Shown one piece after another: positions 18,324-27,440 of a stretch of 64,000 nucleotides of DNA. The DNA is taken from assembly GCA_027082925.1 (NCBI GenBank), contig JALWTD010000018.1, positions 248,001 to 312,000 of the forward strand, in the 5' to 3' direction. The first letter of the stretch is position 1. Each line of letters starts with the position of its first letter. The position numbers and the translations under genes were made by a program. Origin of the DNA: Flavobacteriaceae bacterium. GTDB taxonomy: Bacteria; Bacteroidota; Bacteroidia; Flavobacteriales; Flavobacteriaceae. The notes below the pieces were generated by a model. It had not been told where the DNA came from and ran no database searches. It worked only from the letters and a program-made list of their open reading frames with translations.

Positions 18324-19199
18324 CTAGCCTATTTTGTGAATAACAGGGTTAAATGCTTGTGAAGCTAAAATAACGGTATCTCCAATAAATAAGTTTTCGC
18401 CCTCATTTTCATTGGCAACAACTTTAACAATATCTTTTCCAATTTGCAGTGTTAAAATGTATAAAAAATCTTGCTTTTGAATGGCAATTACAATACCGGT
18501 TAACTGAATATTTCCGCTAAACTCTTTGTAGTTAAAAACAGTGTCAGGTGTTCCTTGTTTTACAACTTTACCTTGATTTAGTTCAATAACTTTATCAGAC
18601 ATTCTCAATATTTCAGAAATGTCATGGCTTATTAGAATAGTTGTAAGTTTATACTCTTTGTGTACCTGTAAAATGTAATGTTGTAGCTTGTGTCTAATTT
18701 CATAATCTAAGGCAGAAAGAGGTTCATCTAGCATTAAAATAGAAGGCTTTTGAACCAACGACCTTGCTAAAGCTACACGTTGTTTTTGTCCGCCCGAAAG
18801 AGTTTCAGGTTTTTTAAACTGTAAATCTCCTAATTCAAAAATTTCAATAAGTTCGTGTATAATTTTTTTATCCTGATTCTTATTTAGCGCAAATCGCAAA
18901 TTTTCTGCTACAGTCATATTAGGAAACAATGCGTAGTCTTGAAATACAAATCCTATATTTCTCTTTTGTGGAGGAAGGTTTATGTTATTATCAATATGTG
19001 TCCACAGCTTTCCATCAACTTCAATACTTCCACTGTCAGGAGTAAGTAACCCGGCAATAATTCTTAAACACGATGTTTTACCTGCTCCAGATTTACCATA
19101 AAGTGTAACTAAACTATATTTTTCAATAGTAGTTTTTACATGCAGATTCATTTTTCCAGAAGCTGCGGTAAGTGTTTTTTGAATATTGAGTTTAATCAT
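18324..19199 (-). CDS. modC: Molybdate ABC transporter ATPase ModC
   Basis: ATP-binding subunit of the molybdate importer. Walker A is GKSGAGKT near residue 35, the signature is LSGGQKQRVALARS near residue 128, and Walker B is PSILMLDEPLSALD followed by the switch His in ISHD. The C-terminal part (from about residue 230) is a TOBE/Mop-like domain as in ModC. The 291-aa length is short, consistent with a single TOBE. Its ATG overlaps the modB stop by 4 nt. Confidence 0.88.
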   Translation of the reverse strand: MIKLNIQKTLTAASGKMNLHVKTTIEKYSLVTLYGKSGAGKTSCLRIIAGLLTPDSGSIEVDGKLWTHIDNNINLPPQKRNIGFVFQDYALFPNMTVAENLRFALNKNQDKKIIHELIEIFELGDLQFKKPETLSGGQKQRVALARSLVQKPSILMLDEPLSALDYEIRHKLQHYILQVHKEYKLTTILISHDISEILRMSDKVIELNQGKVVKQGTPDTVFNYKEFSGNIQLTGIVIAIQKQDFLYILTLQIGKDIVKVVANENEGENLFIGDTVILASQAFNPVIHKIG

Positions 19200-19870
19200 T
19201 TATTCAAAGGTTTTAAATAGCCGCCGTTAATTAAATAAACAATCACTAAAATACTAAAAGTAATTGCAAAAAGAATTAATGAGTAGGTGTTGGCTGTTGC
19301 ATAATTTAGCGATTCAACTTCATCGTATATGGCAATAGAAGCCACTTTTGTTTTACCCGGAATATTTCCTCCTATCATAAGTACTACTCCAAACTCACCT
19401 ATAGTGTGGGCAAAAGACAGTACAATACCGGTTAAAATAGAAGTTTTAATATTGGGCAGCAATACATAAAAAAGAGTTCTAATTTTAGATTTTCCTAACA
19501 CGTACGAGGCTTCTGAAAGAGAGGTTGATATGTTTGAAAATCCAGACTGAATAGGATGTACCATAAAAGGTAAACTGTAAATAATAGAAGCAACAACAAG
19601 ACCTTCAAAAGAAAATATAAGACGCAATCCTACCGATTGATTTAACCAATTTCCAAAAGTACTGGAAGGACTAAATACAACAAGTAAATAAAACCCAATA
19701 ACTGTTGGAGGCAATACAATAGGCATACTAACCAATGCTTCAATAAAAGGTTTTAGTTTAGATGTAGAATACGCTAATTTATACGCTAACGGAATGGCTA
19801 TTAGCAATAATAATGCGGTGGTTATTGTTGCAAGTTTGAAGGTTAATATTAAAGGTTCCCAATCAATCAT
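19196..19870 (-). CDS. modB: Molybdate ABC transporter permease ModB
   Basis: Membrane permease of 224 aa with about six membrane segments. VLPPTVIGFYLL is near residue 53 and the EAA loop is EASYVLGKSKIRTLFYVLLPNIKTSI near residues 140-165. HTIGEFGVVLMIGGNIPGKT is characteristic of ModB/CysT-type permeases of the molybdate/tungstate group. The gene overlaps both the TOBE protein and modC by 4 nt, so the operon is translationally linked. Confidence 0.9.
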   Translation of the reverse strand: MIDWEPLILTFKLATITTALLLLIAIPLAYKLAYSTSKLKPFIEALVSMPIVLPPTVIGFYLLVVFSPSSTFGNWLNQSVGLRLIFSFEGLVVASIIYSLPFMVHPIQSGFSNISTSLSEASYVLGKSKIRTLFYVLLPNIKTSILTGIVLSFAHTIGEFGVVLMIGGNIPGKTKVASIAIYDEVESLNYATANTYSLILFAITFSILVIVYLINGGYLKPLNK

Positions 19871-20265
19871 TCTGAAAGCATTATTTCATTTGTTTTAATC
19901 ATTGCAGTGACCAATGTGTTTTTTTCTAACCCTAACTGTTTTACAGCGTTGGAGGTAATAATAGAAACAATATCACCAACAGCGGTTTTTAGAGTTATTT
20001 TACACAACAAATCACCACAGTTTATAGATTTAATAGTTCCTTCAATTTTATTTTGCATACTAATTTGATGCGAAATACCTTTGCCTATAATTACTTCGGT
20101 TTCTTTAAAAATAACCTGAACTTCTTTTCCTCTTTTAAAATATTTGGACGTTTTGGGTGTATCAATAATAATGGCAGTTAGCCTATTGTTATTTACGTTT
20201 ATGTAAATAATAGAAAGCTGGTGATTACTATTAATATTTTCTATTTTACCCTTTAGTATATTCAT
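19867..20265 (-). CDS. TOBE-domain molybdate-binding protein (molbindin-like)
   Basis: Small soluble protein of 132 aa. Two TOBE/Mop-like repeats are visible: residues 1-64 (LKGKIENINSN ... VQVIFKETEVIIGKG) and 69-132 (NKIEGTIKSINCGDLLCKITLKT ... LVTAMIKTNEIMLSE). Tandem Mop domains of this size are found in ModG/molbindins, which oligomerise and store or sense molybdate. Its position between modA and modB supports molybdate or tungstate as ligand. It might instead act with ModC as a separate regulatory domain. Confidence 0.8.
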   Translation of the reverse strand: MNILKGKIENINSNHQLSIIYINVNNNRLTAIIIDTPKTSKYFKRGKEVQVIFKETEVIIGKGISHQISMQNKIEGTIKSINCGDLLCKITLKTAVGDIVSIITSNAVKQLGLEKNTLVTAMIKTNEIMLSE

Positions 20266-21036
20266 TTAATTTAAAGTAGAATATCCAAATTTATTTAAAA
20301 TATTTTTGCTTTGGGTAGAAAAGATAAAATTATAAAACTCTTGCGCTTTAATATATTTGTGATTTTGGGTTTTTAATATCACGATACCTTGAGATATGGG
20401 AGTATATGCAGTCGTATCAATGTCGATAAAGTTTCCAATATTATTGGATTTAGAATGCAAAACAATAGATTTTGAAGTAAAACCAATATCGGCAGCTTTA
20501 GATTTTATAAATTGATTTGTTTGCATAATGTTTTCTCCATAAACTAATTTTGGTTTAATACTGCGATAAATGCCATAATGTTTTAATACTTGCTTGGCGG
20601 CAATACCGTATGGTGCAATTTTAGGGTTGGCAATGGCAACATGTTTGATATTTTCACTTTTTAGTAAAAAAACAGAAGGAGTTATTTTTTTGTCAGCAGT
20701 CCATAAAACCAAACGTCCTAGCGCGTAAACTCTCGGTTTTTTTGTTGCAATTCCCAATCGAAATAATTCGTTAGGGTATTTTAAGTTAGCAGAAAGGAAT
20801 ATATCGTAGGGAGCACCATTTTTAATTTGTGAAGTAAGTTTTCCTGAAGAGCCAACAATAATTTCGCAGTCAATTCCTGTGTGTTTTGAAAATTGTGCTG
20901 CAATTTCTTTGGTGGCAAATTGCATATTTGCAGCAGTGGCTATTATAAGTTTATTGTTTTTTTGCTGTTTATGTTTACATGAAATAACACCCAAAATGAA
21001 AGTAAGTACAAAAAGGATGCTTTTTAGTTTTTTCAT
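20266..21036 (-). CDS. modA: Molybdate-binding lipoprotein ModA
   Basis: Substrate-binding protein of the molybdate ABC importer. The signal peptide ends in a lipobox (LGVISC, Cys at about residue 20), so it is a lipoprotein, as in other diderm ModA variants from Bacteroidota. The mature domain has IATAANMQFATKEIA, IIVGSSGKLTSQIKNGAPYDIFLSAN and IANPKIAPYGIAA, all ModA signatures. The length is 256 aa. It starts 21 nt after rpe and abuts the TOBE gene, making it first of the four mod genes. Confidence 0.92.
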   Translation of the reverse strand: MKKLKSILFVLTFILGVISCKHKQQKNNKLIIATAANMQFATKEIAAQFSKHTGIDCEIIVGSSGKLTSQIKNGAPYDIFLSANLKYPNELFRLGIATKKPRVYALGRLVLWTADKKITPSVFLLKSENIKHVAIANPKIAPYGIAAKQVLKHYGIYRSIKPKLVYGENIMQTNQFIKSKAADIGFTSKSIVLHSKSNNIGNFIDIDTTAYTPISQGIVILKTQNHKYIKAQEFYNFIFSTQSKNILNKFGYSTLN

Positions 21037-21057
21037 ATAAAAGAGTTACACTTATTT

Positions 21058-21717
21058 TTAGCTGGTTGCTAATGTTTTAAGTTGCTTTATAGTTTGGGTA
21101 GGATTTTTACTTTTAAAAATAAAACTACCGGCTACAAAGGCACTTACACCGGCCTTAGATAATTGTGTTATATTTTTATCGGTTACACCTCCATCAACTT
21201 CAATAATAGCTTTTGATGCCGATTTTTCAATAAGTGTTTTTAATTGTTGTACTTTTTTAAAGGTATTTTCTATAAAACTTTGACCTCCAAATCCGGGATT
21301 AACGCTCATTATTAACACCAAATCTATATCAGAAATAATATCTTCTAAAACAGCCACAGGTGTATGTGGGTTAATAGATACTCCTGCTTTCATACCTTGT
21401 GCTTTAATAGCTTGTACGGTACGGTGTAGGTGAGTACAAGCTTCGTAATGAACAGTTAAAATATCGGCTCCTGCATTTTTAAAGTCAGAGATAAATTTAT
21501 CAGGATTAACAATCATTAAATGGACATCGAATGTTTTTTTAGCGTGTTTTTTTATTGCTTTTATTACAGGCATTCCAAAAGAAATGTTAGGAACAAATAC
21601 ACCATCCATGACATCAATATGAAACCAATCGGCTTCACTATTATTAATCATTTCTACATCTTTTTGAAGGTTTCCAAAGTCAGCCGCTAAAATTGAAGGA
21701 GCAATAAATTTATTCAT
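21058..21717 (-). CDS. rpe: Ribulose-phosphate 3-epimerase
   Basis: TIM-barrel enzyme interconverting ribulose 5-phosphate and xylulose 5-phosphate in the pentose phosphate pathway. Signatures are APSILAADFGNL, WFHIDVMDGVFVPNISFG, VHLMI, MSVNPGFGGQSFI and VDGGV; these contain the metal-binding His/Asp residues. The 219-aa length is normal. It lies just upstream of modA on the same strand (21 nt), so the mod genes may be partly read from its promoter. Confidence 0.95.
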   Translation of the reverse strand: MNKFIAPSILAADFGNLQKDVEMINNSEADWFHIDVMDGVFVPNISFGMPVIKAIKKHAKKTFDVHLMIVNPDKFISDFKNAGADILTVHYEACTHLHRTVQAIKAQGMKAGVSINPHTPVAVLEDIISDIDLVLIMSVNPGFGGQSFIENTFKKVQQLKTLIEKSASKAIIEVDGGVTDKNITQLSKAGVSAFVAGSFIFKSKNPTQTIKQLKTLATS

Positions 21718-21736
21718 TTTTTAGTTGTTATTTTTA

Positions 21737-21744
21737 CAAAAGTA
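21737..21744 (-). promoter_or_regulatory. -7 box of rpe
   Basis: TACTTTTG on the minus strand matches TAnnTTTG exactly and lies 19 nt before the rpe ATG. No TTG was seen at the -33 distance; that position falls in the rpoD terminator. Confidence 0.5.
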
Positions 21745-21757
21745 TCAATTTATAAGA

Positions 21758-21788
21758 GAAAAACTCTCGAAATTTTCGAGAGTTTTTC
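21758..21788 (-). terminator. Terminator of rpoD
   Basis: Perfect 15-bp inverted repeat GAAAAACTCTCGAAA and its complement around one central base, 40 nt after the rpoD stop. The arm ends provide the A and T runs. Confidence 0.85.
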
Positions 21789-21827
21789 ATTCATTAATCA
21801 AAAAACGAATAGTATTTAAACTATTTG

Positions 21828-22691
21828 TTATCCTAAATACGTTTTTAGTATCTTACTTCTCGATGTATGTTTAAGTCTACGAATAGCTTTTTCTTTTATT
21901 TGTCTAACACGTTCTCTGGTTAAATCAAATGTTTCTCCAATTTCTTCAAGTGTCATAGGGTGAGCATCGCCTAGCCCAAAGTATAACTGTACTACGTCAG
22001 CTTCTCTAGGTGTAAGTGTTTCTAGTGCTCTTTCAATTTCCACTTTTAATGATTCATGTAATAATGATTTGTCAGGATTTGGAGATTCTCCGGTGTTTAG
22101 TACATCGTAAAGGTTTGAATCTTCACCTTCTATTAATGGTGCATCCATAGATACATGACGTCCTGAATTTTTCATAGATTCTTTTACGTCATTTACAGTC
22201 ATGTCTAGCTTTTTAGCAATTTCCTCAGCTGTAGGAGGTCTTTCATTTTCTTGTTCTAAAAAAGCGTACATTTTATTAATTTTATTGATAGATCCAATTT
22301 TATTTAAAGGCAATCGAACAATACGAGATTGTTCTGCGAGTGCTTGTAAAATAGATTGGCGAATCCACCATACAGCATATGATATAAATTTGAATCCACG
22401 AGTTTCATCAAATCGTTTAGCTGCTTTTATTAACCCTAAATTTCCCTCGTTAATTAAGTCGGGTAGTGTTAATCCTTGATTTTGATATTGTTTTGCTACC
22501 GAGACAACAAATCTTAGGTTTGCTTTGGTTAATCTTTCCAAGGCAACTTTGTCTCCTGCTTTAATGCGTTGTGCTAATTCTACTTCCTGTTCTGCGGTAA
22601 TAAGGTCTACTTTTCCAATTTCTTGTAAGTACTTGTCTAATGATGCGGTTTCTCTGTTGGTAACCTGTTTTGTTATTTTGAGCTGTCTCAT
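21828..22691 (-). CDS. rpoD: Primary sigma factor RpoD/SigA
   Basis: Housekeeping sigma factor of 287 aa, the small form found in Bacteroidota with no long N-terminal region 1.1. Region 1.2 starts at [13 protein letters not shown]; region 2 has [33 protein letters not shown] and [15 protein letters not shown]; region 3 has [13 protein letters not shown]; and region 4 has [15 protein letters not shown] and the helix-turn-helix [22 protein letters not shown]. It should recognise the TTG/TAnnTTTG promoters seen throughout this window. Confidence 0.96.
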   Translation of the reverse strand: MRQLKITKQVTNRETASLDKYLQEIGKVDLITAEQEVELAQRIKAGDKVALERLTKANLRFVVSVAKQYQNQGLTLPDLINEGNLGLIKAAKRFDETRGFKFISYAVWWIRQSILQALAEQSRIVRLPLNKIGSINKINKMYAFLEQENERPPTAEEIAKKLDMTVNDVKESMKNSGRHVSMDAPLIEGEDSNLYDVLNTGESPNPDKSLLHESLKVEIERALETLTPREADVVQLYFGLGDAHPMTLEEIGETFDLTRERVRQIKEKAIRRLKHTSRSKILKTYLG

Positions 22692-22797
22692 GTAGTAGTA
22701 AGAAAATTTAAATTACATATTTTTAGTGTACAATATATATACGTAGGAATTTGAGAAATGTTACAAAACAAGTAGGTATTTATTTTTTTATTGAAAT

Positions 22798-22830
22798 AAA
22801 AAAGCTTCTCTTTTTAGGAGAAGCTTTTTA
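22798..22830 (-). terminator. Terminator of pnp
   Basis: Perfect 12-bp stem AAAAAGCTTCTC/GAGAAGCTTTTT (22799-22810/22818-22829) with a 7-nt loop, 18 nt after the pnp stop, with flanking A/T runs. Confidence 0.85.
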
Positions 22831-22847
22831 ATAGGGTGAAAAAAGGA

Positions 22848-24989
22848 TTATTTTTCACTTTTTTTATCTGGTCTAGGCGGTCTAGGTAATAATGCTTTTC
22901 TAGATACTTTTGGTTTTTTAGTTCTAGCGTCTATACCAAAGTATTTTACATCAATTACATCACCTAACTTTACAATATCGGTTACATTGTTTGTGCGTTC
23001 CCAAGCAAGTTCAGAGATATGTAATAAAACTTCGTTTCCTGGGGCGTCAAGATATTCTACAACTGCGCCAAAATCTAAGATTTTAACTACTTTTACTTCA
23101 TAAACGCTTCCTACTTTAGGTTTAAAAGTAATGGCATCAATTTTTCTTAGTACAGCATCAATACCATCTTGGTCTGTTCCTAAAATTTCAACAACACCTT
23201 GCTCGTCAACCTCTTCAATAACAATAGTAGTGTTTGTTTCTTTTTGAAGTTCTTGAATAACTTTTCCACCAGGTCCAATTAAAGCACCAATGTAATCACC
23301 AGGAATTGTTCTTGTAACCATTTTTGGAGCATGTGGTTTAACATCTTCAGCTGGCTTAGCAATGGTTTCTGTTAATTTACCTAGTATATGTAAGCGTCCT
23401 TCACGAGCTTGTTTTAGTGCATTTACTAAAATCTCGTACGACAGGCCTTTAATTTTAATATCCATTTGGCAAGCGGTAATACCATCGGCAGTACCTGTTA
23501 CTTTAAAGTCCATATCACCTAAATGATCTTCGTCTCCTAAAATATCAGATAATACGGCGTATTTTTCACCGTCAGAAATAAGTCCCATTGCAATTCCTGA
23601 AACAGGCTTTTTAAGCTGAATACCGGCATCCATAAGTGCCATAGTACCAGCGCAAACAGTAGCCATTGAAGAAGAACCGTTAGATTCTAATACTTCAGAA
23701 ACTACACGAACTGTGTAAGGGCAATCGTCTGGAACCATACCACTTAAAGCTCTTTGGGCTAAGTTTCCATGACCAATTTCTCTTCTAGAAGTACCTCTTA
23801 ACGGACGTGCTTCACCGGTTGAAAAAGGAGGGAAGTTATAGTGTAAGTAGAATTTTTCTTCTCCTTGGTAGGTAGGCATATCAACTTGGTTAGCTTCTCT
23901 TGAAGTACCCAAGGTAACTGTTGCCAAAGCTTGTGTTTCTCCTCTAGTAAAAATAGCAGACCCGTGTGTTGAAGGTAAGTAGTTTACCTCACACCAAATA
24001 GGTCTAATTTCGGTAGTTTTTCTTCCGTCTAAACGTAAACCTTCATTTAAGGTAAGGTTTCTAACGGCTGCTTTTTGAGCTTTTCCAAAATATTTTGAAA
24101 TTAAACCACCTTTTTCTTCAATTTCTTCTTCTGAAAACAGCGCTGTAATTTCTTCTTTTAGAGCACTAAATTTTTCTGTTCTTTCTTGTTTTGAAGAACC
24201 TATTTTAGCAATATCGTAGCATTTTTGGTATGCTAATTCGTATATTTTTTGTTCTAATTCTTCATCATTTGCTTCAGTATCGTAGGTTCTAATTTCTTTT
24301 CTACCTACTTTTTCTGCCAAGGCATCTTGTGCAGCACATTGTATTTTAATAGCTTCGTGAGCAATTTTAATAGCTTCAGTCATTTCTTCTTCAGAAACTT
24401 CATCCATTTCTCCTTCTACCATTGATACTGAATCTGCCGATGCTCCAACCATTAGGTCTATATCAGCTTGTTCCAGTTGTGCTCTACTTGGGTTTACAAT
24501 AAACTCACCGTTAATTCTTGCAACACGTACTTCAGAAATAGGTCCGTCAAACGGAATATCTGAAAGTGCAATACATGCCGATGCAGCTAAACCAGCTAAA
24601 GCATCAGGCATTACGTTTTCATCATGAGACATTAACTGAATCATCACTTGAGTTTCAGCATGGTAATCTTTAGGGAATAAAGGTCTTAGCACACGATCAA
24701 CTAAACGCATTGTTAAAATTTCTTCTGTACTTGGTCTTGCTTCACGCTTGAAAAAACCTCCAGGGTATCTTCCTGCGGCAGCAAATTTTTCTCTGTAATC
24801 TACCGTTAGTGGTAAAAAATCAATTCCGGGACTTGCATTTCTTGCAGATACAACTGTTGCTAGCAACATGGCATCTCCCATTCTTACGACAACAGAACCA
24901 TCAGCTTGTTTTGCTAATTTTCCTGTTTCAATAGAGATAGTTCTTCCATCTCCTAATTCAATAATTTGTGTATGTACCTTAGGTATCAT
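22848..24989 (-). CDS. pnp: Polyribonucleotide nucleotidyltransferase (PNPase)
   Basis: Phosphorolytic 3'-5' exoribonuclease of the RNA degradation machinery. It has two RNase PH-like domains: the first from [29 protein letters not shown]'s region and the second around residues 330-560 with [17 protein letters not shown] and the phosphate/metal-binding [22 protein letters not shown] domain ([12 protein letters not shown]) and an S1 domain ([19 protein letters not shown]) follow. The 713-aa length is normal. It lies 137 nt downstream of rpsO, the usual order; the rpsO terminator separates them. Confidence 0.96.
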   Translation of the reverse strand: MIPKVHTQIIELGDGRTISIETGKLAKQADGSVVVRMGDAMLLATVVSARNASPGIDFLPLTVDYREKFAAAGRYPGGFFKREARPSTEEILTMRLVDRVLRPLFPKDYHAETQVMIQLMSHDENVMPDALAGLAASACIALSDIPFDGPISEVRVARINGEFIVNPSRAQLEQADIDLMVGASADSVSMVEGEMDEVSEEEMTEAIKIAHEAIKIQCAAQDALAEKVGRKEIRTYDTEANDEELEQKIYELAYQKCYDIAKIGSSKQERTEKFSALKEEITALFSEEEIEEKGGLISKYFGKAQKAAVRNLTLNEGLRLDGRKTTEIRPIWCEVNYLPSTHGSAIFTRGETQALATVTLGTSREANQVDMPTYQGEEKFYLHYNFPPFSTGEARPLRGTSRREIGHGNLAQRALSGMVPDDCPYTVRVVSEVLESNGSSSMATVCAGTMALMDAGIQLKKPVSGIAMGLISDGEKYAVLSDILGDEDHLGDMDFKVTGTADGITACQMDIKIKGLSYEILVNALKQAREGRLHILGKLTETIAKPAEDVKPHAPKMVTRTIPGDYIGALIGPGGKVIQELQKETNTTIVIEEVDEQGVVEILGTDQDGIDAVLRKIDAITFKPKVGSVYEVKVVKILDFGAVVEYLDAPGNEVLLHISELAWERTNNVTDIVKLGDVIDVKYFGIDARTKKPKVSRKALLPRPPRPDKKSEK

Positions 24990-25094
24990 AAATAATTTTT
25001 AATTTTTTAATTAAACAATTGGTATTAGTTGCTGTGTTGTGTGTTAACCAATGAAAAGTTTAATTTAAGCTTTCTTTTGTAATATCTAAAAAAA

Positions 25095-25115
25095 AAGAGG
25101 CAAAAAATGCCTCTT
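25095..25115 (-). terminator. Terminator of rpsO
   Basis: AAGAGGCA/TGCCTCTT stem (25095-25102/25108-25115), 5-nt loop. On the minus strand it is followed by a run of T residues. It lies 11 nt after the rpsO stop. Confidence 0.85.
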
Positions 25116-25126
25116 AATTTGTGAAA

Positions 25127-25396
25127 TTATTTTCTTAAACCTAATTCTTTAATAATGGCACGATATCTCTCGATGTCATTTTTCATTAAGTAGTCAAGTA
25201 AATTTCTTCTTTTTCCTACCAGTTTAACTAGCGAACGCTCTGTATTAAAATCTTTACGATTGTTTTTTAAGTGTTCTGTTAAATGGTTAATTCTGTAGGT
25301 AAATAAGGCTATTTGACCTTCAGGAGAACCGGTATCAGTAGCTGATTTACCGTGCTTTGCAAAAATTTCTGCTTTTTTTTCTTTTGTTAAGTACAT
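25127..25396 (-). CDS. rpsO: 30S ribosomal protein S15
   Basis: Primary 16S rRNA-binding protein of 89 aa. Typical motifs are TGSPEGQIALFTYRINHLTEHL and LVGKRRNLLDYLMKNDIERY. The gene has its own promoter with a near-ideal Bacteroidota structure (25454-25483) and a leader of about 50 nt. The adjacent pnp is downstream, as in many bacteria. Confidence 0.97.
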   Translation of the reverse strand: MYLTKEKKAEIFAKHGKSATDTGSPEGQIALFTYRINHLTEHLKNNRKDFNTERSLVKLVGKRRNLLDYLMKNDIERYRAIIKELGLRK

Positions 25397-25453
25397 GCTA
25401 ACATTAATTTTATTAATTATTTTTATGTAATGCTACTATTTAGTAACAGTCGG

Positions 25454-25483
25454 CAAATATACCAATATTATTTTGATTAACAA
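25454..25483 (-). promoter_or_regulatory. Consensus promoter of rpsO
   Basis: On the minus strand TTG (25483-25481), a 19-nt spacer, then TATATTTG (25461-25454). Both elements and the spacing match the Bacteroidota primary sigma promoter exactly. Confidence 0.85.
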
Positions 25484-25560
25484 TTGATTATAGTAAAGAA
25501 CATAATTATTTTTATTAATTTTAAACCTTTATAGGTTAGAACTGTCTTAGTTGAAGTAAA

Positions 25561-25568
25561 TATTTTTG
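25561..25568 (+). promoter_or_regulatory. -7 box of the 272-aa lipoprotein gene
   Basis: TATTTTTG matches TAnnTTTG, 22 nt before the ATG at 25591. The -33 element is not clear. Confidence 0.5.
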
Positions 25569-25590
25569 TTTAATATAAAATTATAATCTT

Positions 25591-26409
25591 ATGAAAATTA
25601 AGTATCTAAGTTTAAGCCTACTACTTCTCTTTATTACAGGTAGTTTAATGATTACAAGTTGCGAAGATAACAACGCAACAGAATTAACCGATACAATATC
25701 GGCTGAAGAAACGTCTGCTTTTGTTGAAGCGGATGATATTACAGACGATTTAAATAATGTTATAGATAATGTTATTTTAAGTGAGAGTTTAACATCCCGT
25801 ACCAACTTTTTAGAATGTATGACTGTAACAATTGTAATTACAGGAACTACAAAAACAGTTACATTAGATTTTGGTGATGGTTGTATGTTGCCTAACGGAG
25901 CTACTTTGAGTGGTAAAATTATTTTATATCATGCGGTTGATATGAATGTAGAATCACTTACTGTTTCGCATACTTTTGAAAACTTTTATTATAACGATAT
26001 AAGTGTTGAAGGTGGTGGTAGCACTGTTAAACTTAGAGCTAACGCAAACGGAAATCCGGAATCTACAACTAACTTTGATATTACATTAACTTGGCCTACT
26101 GGAGATTATATTTCAAAAGTTGGTACAAAAACGAGAGAATGGATAGAAGGTGTTGGTAGTGGAACTTGGGGAGATAATGTATTTTTAATTACCGGTAATT
26201 GGACTACTACATTTAGAGACGGTACGGTGTTTTCTGCAAATATTGTAGAAGCTCTTAGACGTGAAATGGCTTGTAGATTTATTGTTAGTGGTGTTATAGA
26301 ATTACAGAAAAATGACAGATATGGTACTCTTGATTTTGGAGATGGTACTTGTGACAACATTGCTATTTTTACCGATGAGTCTGGTGAAGAAACTGAAATT
26401 ACTTTATAA
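25591..26409 (+). CDS. Lipoprotein of unknown function with repeated LDFGDG motif
   Basis: 272-aa protein with a lipoprotein signal peptide (GSLMITSCED, Cys at about residue 28), so it is anchored in a membrane, probably the outer membrane. I do not recognise the family. The mature part is rich in beta-forming Thr/Val and contains two similar segments, VTLDFGDGCM near residue 92 and GTLDFGDGTC near residue 250, each with a nearby Cys (FLECMTVTI and EMACRFIVS), suggesting an internal duplication or a closed beta structure with disulphides. It is a lone plus-strand gene between rpsO and accD, with its own -7 box and terminator. Confidence 0.75.
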   Translation: MKIKYLSLSLLLLFITGSLMITSCEDNNATELTDTISAEETSAFVEADDITDDLNNVIDNVILSESLTSRTNFLECMTVTIVITGTTKTVTLDFGDGCMLPNGATLSGKIILYHAVDMNVESLTVSHTFENFYYNDISVEGGGSTVKLRANANGNPESTTNFDITLTWPTGDYISKVGTKTREWIEGVGSGTWGDNVFLITGNWTTTFRDGTVFSANIVEALRREMACRFIVSGVIELQKNDRYGTLDFGDGTCDNIAIFTDESGEETEITL

Positions 26410-26442
26410 GAAAACATTGTCTTAACCCACGAGAAGAATTAA

Positions 26443-26474
26443 AAAAAATGCGAGCTATTTAGCTCGCATTTTTT
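26443..26474. terminator. Bidirectional terminator between the lipoprotein gene and accD
   Basis: Perfect 15-bp inverted repeat AAAAAATGCGAGCTA/TAGCTCGCATTTTTT with a 2-nt centre. It works in both directions; its right end overlaps the accD stop codon. Confidence 0.85.
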
Positions 26475-27333
26475 ATTTTCTTACAGGTAAATTTTGTATT
26501 AAATCTATATATAAGTTTACTTGTTTTTTTAAGTTTTTCCGCTCAATTATTTTATCTAAAAATCCGTGTTCTAGTACAAATTCCGAACGTTGAAATCCTT
26601 CTGGTAAATCTTTTCCTGTGGTATCTCTAACAACACGTGGACCTGCAAAAGCAATTAATGCATTTGGTTCGGCGATGTTAATATCGCCTAGCATAGCGTA
26701 TGATGCTGTTGTACCTCCGGTTGTTGGATCGGTGCATAATGAGATATACGGAATTTTAGCTTCAGCTAATTGTGCCAATTTTGCCGATGTTTTTACAAGC
26801 TGCATAAGTGATAAAGATGCTTCCATCATTCTAGCTCCTCCCGATTTCGAAATCATTAAAAACGGAATTTTGTGTTTAATGGCATAGTTGATAGCACGTG
26901 CAATTTTTTCACCTACCACGCTTCCCATAGACCCGCCTATAAAACTAAAATCCATGGTAGCAATCACTAAATCTTTTCCTAATGATTTTCCAACGGCAGT
27001 TCTAACAGCATCTTTAAGTTTTGTTTTTTCGTAAGCTTGTTTTAAACGGTCTGTATATTTTTTAGTGTCGGTGAAGTTTAAAGGATCTTTAGAAGTCATG
27101 TTTTTATCAAACTCTTTAAACTTGTTATCGTCAAAAAGAATTTCAAAATATTCGGCACTTCCTATTCTAACATGGTAGCCATCTTCAGGGCTAACATAGT
27201 AGTTTTGTTTAAGTTCTTCGGCATCTACAATTTTACCACTTGGAGTTTTATACCAGAGTCCTTTCGGTACATCTTTTTTTTCTTCAGTAGGAGTTTGGAT
27301 TCCTTTATCTTTTCTTTTAAACCAAGATGACAT
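26473..27333 (-). CDS. accD: Acetyl-CoA carboxylase carboxyltransferase subunit beta
   Basis: Beta subunit of the carboxyltransferase that makes malonyl-CoA for fatty acid synthesis. It has the crotonase-like core with [35 protein letters not shown] and [17 protein letters not shown]. coli AccD starts with a four-Cys zinc ribbon; here the N-terminus ([30 protein letters not shown]) has no cysteines in the matching place, so the zinc site appears lost. The length of 286 aa is normal for Flavobacteriaceae. Confidence 0.94.
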   Translation of the reverse strand: MSSWFKRKDKGIQTPTEEKKDVPKGLWYKTPSGKIVDAEELKQNYYVSPEDGYHVRIGSAEYFEILFDDNKFKEFDKNMTSKDPLNFTDTKKYTDRLKQAYEKTKLKDAVRTAVGKSLGKDLVIATMDFSFIGGSMGSVVGEKIARAINYAIKHKIPFLMISKSGGARMMEASLSLMQLVKTSAKLAQLAEAKIPYISLCTDPTTGGTTASYAMLGDINIAEPNALIAFAGPRVVRDTTGKDLPEGFQRSEFVLEHGFLDKIIERKNLKKQVNLYIDLIQNLPVRK

Positions 27334-27370
27334 ATTATTTTGTTTTAGTTGAAAATGGGCTGCAAATTAC

Positions 27371-27411
27371 TAAAAAAAACAAAGAGAACATATTTTTATA
27401 TATTCTCTTTG
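27371..27411 (-). terminator. Terminator of fbaA
   Basis: CAAAGAGAA/TTCTCTTTG stem (27380-27388/27403-27411), extendable inward by ATAT pairing. On the minus strand it is followed by eight T residues. It lies 30 nt after the fbaA stop. Confidence 0.85.
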
Positions 27412-27440
27412 CTAAATAATTTAACTTTATTCGGGTTATT

